DNA from: Pseudomonadota bacterium
Lineage (GTDB): Bacteria > Pseudomonadota > Gammaproteobacteria > Xanthomonadales > Rhodanobacteraceae
NCBI GenBank assembly: GCA_021777635.1
Contig: JAJYDI010000051.1
Coordinates: 1-11,934 of the forward strand
Length of the DNA: 11,934 nucleotides
Reading direction: 5' to 3'
A program made the position numbers and the translations under genes. Positions 6,686 to 11,934 of the stretch are shown here, one piece after another. Position 1 is the stretch's first letter, and each line of letters begins with the position of its first letter. The notes below the pieces were generated by a model. That model did no database searches. It saw nothing but the letters and a program-made list of their open reading frames with translations, and had not been told where the DNA came from.

Positions 6686-9600
6686 TCACTCGTTCATGAA
6701 AGTCGCCACATCAAAGTCGGCTATGGTCGGCAGCACGACGGCAGCGCCGCCGAGGGTGACCGGATCGCCGATGCCGATCGCCGTCATCCCGGCGGCGCGG
6801 ATCGCCGCGATGCCGGCAGCTGCGTCCTCGACACCAAGACAGTCGGACGGCGCCAGTCCGAGCCCGGCCGCCGCATCCAGGAAGAGCGCCGGATCGGGCT
6901 TCGATCGGGCGATCGCGCCGGCATCGACGACGTAGTCGAAGAGTCCGGTGATGCCGAGGCGATCGAGCAGCAGCGGCGCGTTGCGGCTGGCAGAAGCCAG
7001 TGCGACGCGCAGCCCCGCGGCACGTGCCGATTCGACCGCCGCGCGCGCACCCGGCAGCAAGCTTTCCGGCCCGAGCTGCGCGATGCGCGCGCGATAATCG
7101 CGGTTCTTGCGTTCTTCCAGCTCGCGCTTTTCATCTTCCGAACAGGGGCGTTGCGCGCGTTCGAGCAGGATCTCCAGCGAACCGCGCCGGTCGACACCTT
7201 TCATGCGCTCGGCAATCACCTCGTCGAACGGCACGCCGATCTCCTGCGCCAGCTGATGCCAGGCTGCGCGATGCAGCACGGCGGTGTCGGCGAGCACGCC
7301 GTCCAGGTCGAAGATCACCGCCTTGAACCGGCGCGCCGTGCTCGCGCCCGCCGTCGCGGCAGCGTGAGCAAGACACAGGGTCTGGCCGGTGACCAGATGG
7401 CGCACGCCACCGTCGTGGCGGAACGTCAATGCGGCGCCGGCTCCGAGGGTGTAGCGGACGCCGTGGCTGTCGACCTCGACGCGCAGTTGCGCGCCACGCC
7501 AGCGCAGGCCGAAACGGTAGCCCTGCCACGCCGGGGGCAGGATCGGCGCCAACGTCAGCTCGCCACGGGTGACGCGCAGACCGGCGAAACCCCAGGTCAG
7601 TGCCAGCCAGCTGCCGGCCATCGCCGCGAGATGGACGCCATGGGCGGTGTTGCCGTGCAGGTCGTCGAGGTCGACGCGCAGGGTGTCGCGAAAATAGCGG
7701 CAGGCCCTGTCGATCTGTCCGACCTCGGCCGCCAGCACGGCAAAGGTCGAAGCCGACAGCGTCGAATCATGCACGGTGACGCCTTCGTAGTACTCGAGAT
7801 TGCGCTGTTTCGCTGCGCGGTCGACGTCCTCGCCCGCGAGCACCAGCGCCAGCAGCGTGTCGGCCTGCTTGCAGACCTGGTGCCGATAGAGCGTCAGCGG
7901 ATGCAGGCGCAGCAGCAGCGGCTGGCCGACCCGGACTTCGCGCGGGATGTCGAGACGCGGCTTGTCGAGGAAGGTGTCGTCCTGCGGAAATATTCCCAGC
8001 GCCGCGTCGACCGGAAGGTGCATGGCGGCGGCGGCGCGGCGCCACAGTTGCGGCTCCTCGGCGCCGAGGCCGATGCGGGCAACCAGTGTCGCCATCGCGT
8101 CCGGATGGCTGGTCGTCATCCATTCGGCCACCATCGCCGCATCGCGCAGATGCCGCTGCGCCATGCGATTGGTGTAGTGATTGTTGTCCACCAGCGCCGA
8201 GTATTCGTCCGGCCCGGTCACTTCGTGGATGCAGAACGCCCCGTCGCGTCGCGGGTTGAAGTGTCCGATGGCGAGCCAGATGCGCGCCGTCTCGAACAGC
8301 ATTTCGGCGCCGCGATCGCGCAGGAAGGCGTCATCGCCGCTGGCATCGACGTACAGGCGGATTGCCCATGCGACGGCGGCGTTGATGTGGTATTGCGCCG
8401 ACCCGCTCGGGAAATACGCCGAGCACTCGTCGCCGCTGATGGTGCGCCACGCGTAGAGCGCGCCACGGGCATGATTCAGTTCGCGCGCATGCGCCCGCGC
8501 ACGATCGAGCGTGCGATACCGGTACTCGAGCATGCTGCGCGCCAGCCCCGGCGCCAGCGTCGCCAGTACCGGCAGCATGAAGGCCTCGGCATCCCAGAAG
8601 TAGTGCCCCTCGTAGCCCTCGCCGGTCAGCCCCTTGGCCGCGGCCGAGCCGTGGCCGTCCCGCGACGCGGACTGGAATACATGGAAAAGGTTCAGTCGCA
8701 GCGCCTGCTCGATGTCCGGCGCGCCGGCGATGGCGAGATCGGCCTGCTCCCAGAGCTCCGCGAGTTGCCGCCGCTGCCGCTCGCGGAGCTGCGCATAGCC
8801 CTGATCCGCCGCCTGCGCCAGCGTCGCCCAGGCCTGCTCGCGCAAGGCCGAGGCGGTGGGGCCGCCGGCCGGTGCGGACCAGGCATAAGCGACGTACTTC
8901 TCCAGCACGATCTCGGCGCCGGGCGTGAGCAGGGTCGTCATCGTCTGGGTGACGCCCACGGCTGTACGCGATCCATTCCCCAGGCACAGGCTGGCATCAT
9001 CGATGCGGTGCCGCTGGGCACACACCAGATGGATGTCGCTGTGGGCGGTCTGCTCGTGAATCCATGCGCCCTGGGCATCGCCGCCGGTGGCGACGATGCG
9101 CAGGCCGCCGTCGAGCCGCGCACCGATGCGCGGATCGTCGCCCTGTGCGGCGCCGCCGGGAGCTGCATCGATGGACGAATCCAGGCTCAGCGCGCCGTGG
9201 TAGTCGATCGAGCGGACGCGATAGCGCATCGCCAACAGGCCGGGGACATCCAGCATCACGATGCGCTCGGCCACGATCTCGAGCGTGACGCCACCGGGTG
9301 CGCGCCAGCGCAGCGTGCGTCGGTAGCACCCGTCGCGCAGATCCAGTTCACGCCGCAGAGCCAGCCAGGTGCCGGCACTCAGGACGACCGGCGTGTCACC
9401 CAGCCGCAGACGGATCCGCGTACCGTCCGCAACCGGCACACGCGTGTCGCTGCCGCGGGCGAACCCCGGGAAGCGTTCGTGGTAATGGATGGCCGTGCGC
9501 TCCCATACCGAGGCGAGGAAGACGCCCTGGCTGGGGCTGTCGCCCTCCTCGAATCCTCCGCGGACGCCCAGCGCACCGTTGGCCAGCGCGAACAGGCTCT

Positions 9601-9709
9601 CCGCGTGCTCGAATCGCGTCGGATCCGTGTCCTCGCTGACCAGGCACCACGGATCGGGGGCGCTGCTGTCCGCGGCGCGCGCCACGGCTGGCATGTCATG
9701 TTCAAGCAT
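6686..9709 (-). CDS. GH65 disaccharide phosphorylase fused to beta-phosphoglucomutase
   Basis: This is a 1007-residue bifunctional cytoplasmic enzyme with no signal peptide. Residues ~20-780 are a GH65 phosphorylase: YFWDAEAF (371-378), ISGDECSAYFPSGSAQYHIN (424-442), acid catalyst E502 in VTGPDEYS, phosphate-binding HDSTLS (647-652), and HGNTAHGVHLAAMAGSW near 685-701. Residues ~795-1007 are a HAD-fold beta-phosphoglucomutase: FDLDGVLADT with nucleophile D801 and acid/base D803, MKGVDRRGSL cap motif, SASRN, SKPDP and GVEDAAAG. The predicted reactions are disaccharide + Pi to glucose + beta-glucose-1-P, then to glucose-6-P. The loop around 424-442 is unlike maltose phosphorylase as I know it, so trehalose, kojibiose or nigerose are better guesses. 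The start is uncertain: GGGGAGG at 9720-9726 lies 10 bases before ATG 9709 and 4 before GTG 9715, two codons upstream. It is the first gene of the operon. Confidence 0.93.
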   Translation of the reverse strand: MLEHDMPAVARAADSSAPDPWCLVSEDTDPTRFEHAESLFALANGALGVRGGFEEGDSPSQGVFLASVWERTAIHYHERFPGFARGSDTRVPVADGTRIRLRLGDTPVVLSAGTWLALRRELDLRDGCYRRTLRWRAPGGVTLEIVAERIVMLDVPGLLAMRYRVRSIDYHGALSLDSSIDAAPGGAAQGDDPRIGARLDGGLRIVATGGDAQGAWIHEQTAHSDIHLVCAQRHRIDDASLCLGNGSRTAVGVTQTMTTLLTPGAEIVLEKYVAYAWSAPAGGPTASALREQAWATLAQAADQGYAQLRERQRRQLAELWEQADLAIAGAPDIEQALRLNLFHVFQSASRDGHGSAAAKGLTGEGYEGHYFWDAEAFMLPVLATLAPGLARSMLEYRYRTLDRARAHARELNHARGALYAWRTISGDECSAYFPSGSAQYHINAAVAWAIRLYVDASGDDAFLRDRGAEMLFETARIWLAIGHFNPRRDGAFCIHEVTGPDEYSALVDNNHYTNRMAQRHLRDAAMVAEWMTTSHPDAMATLVARIGLGAEEPQLWRRAAAAMHLPVDAALGIFPQDDTFLDKPRLDIPREVRVGQPLLLRLHPLTLYRHQVCKQADTLLALVLAGEDVDRAAKQRNLEYYEGVTVHDSTLSASTFAVLAAEVGQIDRACRYFRDTLRVDLDDLHGNTAHGVHLAAMAGSWLALTWGFAGLRVTRGELTLAPILPPAWQGYRFGLRWRGAQLRVEVDSHGVRYTLGAGAALTFRHDGGVRHLVTGQTLCLAHAAATAGASTARRFKAVIFDLDGVLADTAVLHRAAWHQLAQEIGVPFDEVIAERMKGVDRRGSLEILLERAQRPCSEDEKRELEERKNRDYRARIAQLGPESLLPGARAAVESARAAGLRVALASASRNAPLLLDRLGITGLFDYVVDAGAIARSKPDPALFLDAAAGLGLAPSDCLGVEDAAAGIAAIRAAGMTAIGIGDPVTLGGAAVVLPTIADFDVATFMNE

Positions 9710-9741
9710 TTTCACGTGGCCTCCCCGGCACCGTGGCAGCG

Positions 9742-9770
9742 AGCCTAAAGGCAATTGGTATCGATATCAA
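9742..9770 (-). promoter_or_regulatory. Possible sigma-70 promoter of the sugar operon
   Basis: Reading leftward, TTGATA (9770-9765, five of six matches to the -35 consensus) is separated by 17 bases from TAGGCT (9747-9742, three of six matches to the -10). The start of transcription would fall near 9735, leaving a leader of about 25 nt before the coding sequence. The -35 element lies inside the large palindrome, which fits repression by occlusion. The -10 match is weak, so this is tentative. Confidence 0.4.
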
Positions 9771-9785
9771 GATATCGATACCAAT
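9754..9785. promoter_or_regulatory. 32-bp perfect palindrome, likely LacI-family operator
   Basis: The arm ATTGGTATCGATATC (9754-9768) is repeated perfectly inverted at 9771-9785 around a 2-base centre (AA). Each arm holds the 8-bp self-complementary core TATCGATA with the central CG step typical of LacI-family operators (9759-9766 and 9773-9780; core centres 14 bp apart). The left core extends to a 16-bp site, TTGGTATCGATATCAA, that is symmetric at seven of eight base pairs. It lies about 45-75 bp upstream of the fused enzyme gene and about 175 bp upstream of the divergent LacI gene, so it is well placed to control the operon and perhaps the regulator. Confidence 0.75.
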
Positions 9786-9948
9786 GCTGTGCTGCAGCAC
9801 GTATGCTGGCGCCCGCAGGGATCCGCCACGTCCATCCCGCCGCGCCGTCATCCATCCGACGTTGACGCTCACTACCTGCGCGCGGAGACTGCCGGTTCAT
9901 GAACGGCGACCTTGCGCGGGAAGCGGCGCGTGCCGGTCAGCGTCGGAT

Positions 9949-9962
9949 GGGAGCGTCGATTG
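9949..9962 (+). promoter_or_regulatory. Ribosome-binding site and TTG start of the LacI gene
   Basis: GGGAG at 9949-9953 is followed after 6 bases by TTG (9960-9962). This spacing decides the start of the regulator. The nearest in-frame ATG (10014) begins within the first residues of the DNA-binding domain and has no comparable Shine-Dalgarno sequence. Confidence 0.6.
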
Positions 9963-10973
9963 AGTCGGATCAGCAAAACAGCCGCGGATTCCGCGGCAGC
10001 CAACAATCCGACCATGGCGGATCTGGCCCGCCTGGCGGGCACCTCGAAGATCACCGTCTCACGGGCACTGGCCGACAGTCCGCTGGTCAACCCCGATACC
10101 CGCACCCGCATCCAGGCGATCGCCCGGGAACACGGCTACAAGCTCAACGTCAGCGCGCGCAATCTGCGGTTGCGTCGCAGCCACATGATCGCGGTGATCG
10201 TCGAGATGAAACCCTCCAGCGACCGCCCGATGCTCGATCCCTACCCGCTGAATCTGCTGGGCGGCATCACCCAGGAGCTGACGACCGCCGGCTACAGCGT
10301 GCTGCTCACGACCCGGCATGAAGCCAATGCGGCTGCCGTGCATGCCGCCGACGGCCTGATTCTGCTGGGACAGGGCGCGCACCAGGACGCCGTGCGCCGC
10401 TTCGACAAGCTCGGGCTTCCGATGGTGGTCTGGGGAGCGCCTTCGAACCATGACACCCACGTCGTGGTCGGCAGCGACAACCGGCTGGGCGGCGCGCTCG
10501 TGGCCGAACATTTCGTGACGATCGGCCGCAGGCATCCGGTGTTCGTCGGCAACCCCAGCCATCCGGAAATCCTCGATCGCCTCAACGGCTTCGTCGATAC
10601 CCTGGCGGAGCACAGCATCAAGCCGCTGCTGATGCGACGCGACGAGTTCACCATGGCCGCCGGCATCGATGCCGTGCACTCCTTGATCGCCCGCGAGGCC
10701 GAGTTCGATGCGATCTTCGCCTGCAGCGACCTGCTGGCCATCGGTGCACTCCAGGCCCTCGAGGGACTGGGCAGACCCGTACCCCGCGACGTGTCGATCA
10801 TCGGCTATGACGACTCCCCGCTGAGTGCCAGCTTCCTGCCGGCGCTTACCACGGTACGCCAGGACTGGCAGGAAGGCGGCACCCTGCTCGCCCGCAAGGT
10901 GCTGGCCCTCATCCAGAGACAAACCGCGCAATCCGAGGTGTTGCCGGTGACGCTGGTCCTGCGCGCGACTTGA
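9960..10973 (+). CDS. LacI-family transcriptional regulator of the sugar operon
   Basis: This is a 337-residue DNA-binding repressor or regulator. The helix-turn-helix is at residues ~18-37 (TMADLARLAGTSKITVSRAL). The hinge helix VSARNL at 64-69 includes L69, the position that wedges into the central CG step of LacI operators. The periplasmic-binding-protein-like sensor domain runs from ~75 to the end, with VGSDNRLGG (170s) and the signature FACSDLLAIGALQAL...VPRDVSIIGYDDSPLS. Length and domain order are those of a complete LacI protein. The TTG start is supported by GGGAG 6 bases upstream; a start at ATG 10014 would remove the leading residues of the DNA-binding domain. The gene diverges from the sugar operon, and the CG-centred palindrome in the shared gap is its probable target. 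A weak promoter-like TTGACG (9862-9867) lies upstream, without a good -10. The effector is probably a sugar or sugar phosphate of the pathway. Confidence 0.9.
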   Translation: MSRISKTAADSAAANNPTMADLARLAGTSKITVSRALADSPLVNPDTRTRIQAIAREHGYKLNVSARNLRLRRSHMIAVIVEMKPSSDRPMLDPYPLNLLGGITQELTTAGYSVLLTTRHEANAAAVHAADGLILLGQGAHQDAVRRFDKLGLPMVVWGAPSNHDTHVVVGSDNRLGGALVAEHFVTIGRRHPVFVGNPSHPEILDRLNGFVDTLAEHSIKPLLMRRDEFTMAAGIDAVHSLIAREAEFDAIFACSDLLAIGALQALEGLGRPVPRDVSIIGYDDSPLSASFLPALTTVRQDWQEGGTLLARKVLALIQRQTAQSEVLPVTLVLRAT

Positions 10974-10976
10974 AGC

Positions 10977-11010
10977 CGCGGCCGGCACGGACGCGTGCTG
11001 GCGGGCCGCG
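10977..11010 (+). terminator. Stem-loop after the LacI gene, possible terminator
   Basis: A 7-bp outer stem (CGCGGCC 10977-10983 with GGCCGCG 11004-11010) and a 5-bp inner stem (GCACG 10985-10989 with CGTGC 10994-10998) begin three bases after the LacI stop. No T run follows, so intrinsic termination would be weak. The rest of the 165-bp gap between the two convergent genes (to 11138) shows nothing recognisable. Confidence 0.3.
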
Positions 11011-11138
11011 TACCCCGGTTCGGCCGCGATCGACGCCGCCCACCGCGAGGAAATGCCAGGCTTGTCTCGCAGGCAATGATCAGGAACCCGTCGATGACGG
11101 CTGGCTGCCGATAAGAGACGACCCGCCCGGGCCATGCA

Positions 11139-11934
11139 TCAGCGGCCGGACGTCTCCACGGCGCGCTCCGCGGCCGCCGGCGACGGTCCGCTGGTGTCCC
11201 TGCGCGGCAGCCAGCGGTCGGTGCGACGCGGCTCGAACGGCGGCTTGAGGCGCGGCTTGTAGGGCGTGGGCGGCTTGATTTCGAACGTGGAGCGAGAGGT
11301 CGCCGCGCCGCGCGTGATCTGCAGCGTGTATTTGCCGGGCGTGATGTACAGCCGCTGGCCCAGATCGATGGCCTGCGCGACCGGGCGCTCCGACCAGTTG
11401 ACCGTGGCCGGGTCGAGGTGCTCGCGTGCGAGCCGGGCGTTTTCGGCGGCCAGTGCGCGCTTCGGGTCCAGCAACAGGTTCCATTGCCAGCGGTTGATGC
11501 CGCGGATCGCGGTCGCCGTCCAGGACTGCACCGGCTGGCCGTCCGAATCGAGGACGCGCAGGGTCACCGGACCAGCGGCATCCGACCAGTAGCTGCCGCT
11601 GAGCTGCGGCAGTTCGGGCGTTTCGTCGAACCACAGTGCCGGCCGGCTCCACCAGTCGCGCTGCGCCTGCAGGTCGGAGACCGGATACAGGTGCAGCGCC
11701 TCGTGCATCAGTGCCGGCGTCAGCTCCTCGATCGGCAGCGCGTCGAGGATCCACACGCTGCGGCCGTGAGTGCCGGCGATCAGGTCACGATCACGCGGCT
11801 GGATGGCGAGATCGTGCACCGGCACGTCCGGCAGGTTGGCCTGCAGCGACTGCCAGTGATCACCGCGATCCAGCGAGACGTACACGCCGCGATCGGTCCC
11901 GACGTAGATCACGTCGGGATTGACCGGATCCTCG
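11139..11934 (-). CDS. BNR-repeat (VPS10/sortilin-like) protein, C-terminal part
   Basis: This is the last ~264 residues of a larger protein; the frame is open through the window edge, so the start is missing. The fragment begins with the end of a beta-propeller: PDVIYVGTDRGVYVSLDRGDHW, where SLDRGDHW is an Asp-box (S-x-D-x-G-x-x-W), then VHDLAIQPRDRDLIAGTHGR and SVWILDAL, the usual closing blade of bacterial sortilin/BNR proteins. A beta-rich domain follows (VTLRVLDSDGQPVQSW...INRWQWNLLL...TPGKYTLQITRG), and then a Pro/Arg-rich tail. Such proteins are typically about 1000 residues and exported, and are often annotated as glycosyl hydrolases without proof of activity. The gene is convergent with the LacI gene and outside the sugar operon, so a shared role is not implied. 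Confidence 0.8.
   Translation of the reverse strand, partial: EDPVNPDVIYVGTDRGVYVSLDRGDHWQSLQANLPDVPVHDLAIQPRDRDLIAGTHGRSVWILDALPIEELTPALMHEALHLYPVSDLQAQRDWWSRPALWFDETPELPQLSGSYWSDAAGPVTLRVLDSDGQPVQSWTATAIRGINRWQWNLLLDPKRALAAENARLAREHLDPATVNWSERPVAQAIDLGQRLYITPGKYTLQITRGAATSRSTFEIKPPTPYKPRLKPPFEPRRTDRWLPRRDTSGPSPAAAERAVETSGR

Noticed and set aside
6587..9748. Plus-strand open frame of about 1050 codons opposite the fused phosphorylase gene
   Set aside because: It mirrors almost the whole sense gene, has no domain signature, and its composition is that of a reverse-complement shadow. The sense strand has intact catalytic motifs for two enzymes.
9710..9754. Extension of the fused enzyme to TTG at 9754
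   Set aside because: The added 15 residues would be encoded by the ribosome-binding site and the proposed promoter, and would begin inside the palindrome. ATG 9709 or GTG 9715 fits better.
1..11934. CRISPR arrays, tRNA genes, insertion sequences or phage genes
   Set aside because: No regularly spaced repeats, tRNA-like cloverleaf sequences, transposase motifs or terminal inverted repeats with target duplications were found on reading either strand.
11139..11934. BNR-repeat protein as part of the alpha-glucoside system
   Set aside because: It is convergent with the regulator, separated by a gap with a stem-loop, and such proteins occur in many unrelated contexts. The window gives no link beyond adjacency.

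Overview
The window looks like a piece of a GC-rich gammaproteobacterial chromosome, most likely from the Xanthomonadales/Lysobacterales (Xanthomonadaceae or Rhodanobacteraceae). That placement is an inference from the G/C-rich third codon positions, the 5S rRNA type, the carbohydrate-type TonB-dependent receptor beside a LacI regulator, and a BNR/sortilin-like protein of a kind common in that group. It was not tested by alignment.

Layout. Positions 1-116 are a 5S rRNA, the end of an rRNA operon reading rightward, followed by an intrinsic terminator (130-163). A short segment at 196-297 reads on the minus strand like the last ~33 codons of a lost gene. From 9715 down to 342 there is a four-gene minus-strand operon: a GH65 disaccharide phosphorylase fused to beta-phosphoglucomutase (6686-9709), a TonB-dependent outer-membrane receptor (4085-6607), an exported GH65 glycosidase (1571-3913) and a sugar MFS transporter (342-1574) that overlaps the preceding gene by four bases. 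A LacI-family regulator (9960-10973) diverges from the operon. The ~245 bp between them carries a perfect 32-bp inverted repeat (9754-9785) overlapping a possible -35 element of the operon. At the right edge, convergent with the regulator, is the C-terminal part of a BNR-repeat (VPS10/sortilin-like) protein cut by the window end.

How the genes fit together (inference). The receptor would bring an alpha-glucoside through the outer membrane. The exported GH65 enzyme carries a Glu-containing loop where GH65 phosphorylases carry the phosphate-binding Ser/Thr loop, so it is predicted to hydrolyse its substrate in the periplasm. The MFS protein would take sugar into the cytoplasm. The fused enzyme would phosphorolyse an alpha-linked glucose disaccharide to glucose plus beta-glucose-1-phosphate, and its own mutase domain would turn the latter into glucose-6-phosphate. 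The LacI protein would act as a sugar-responsive repressor at the palindrome. The substrate cannot be read from sequence alone. Kojibiose, nigerose, trehalose or a related alpha-glucoside are candidates, and the phosphorylase lacks the loop I associate with maltose phosphorylases. No endo-acting glucanase, glucokinase or mobile element is seen in the window.
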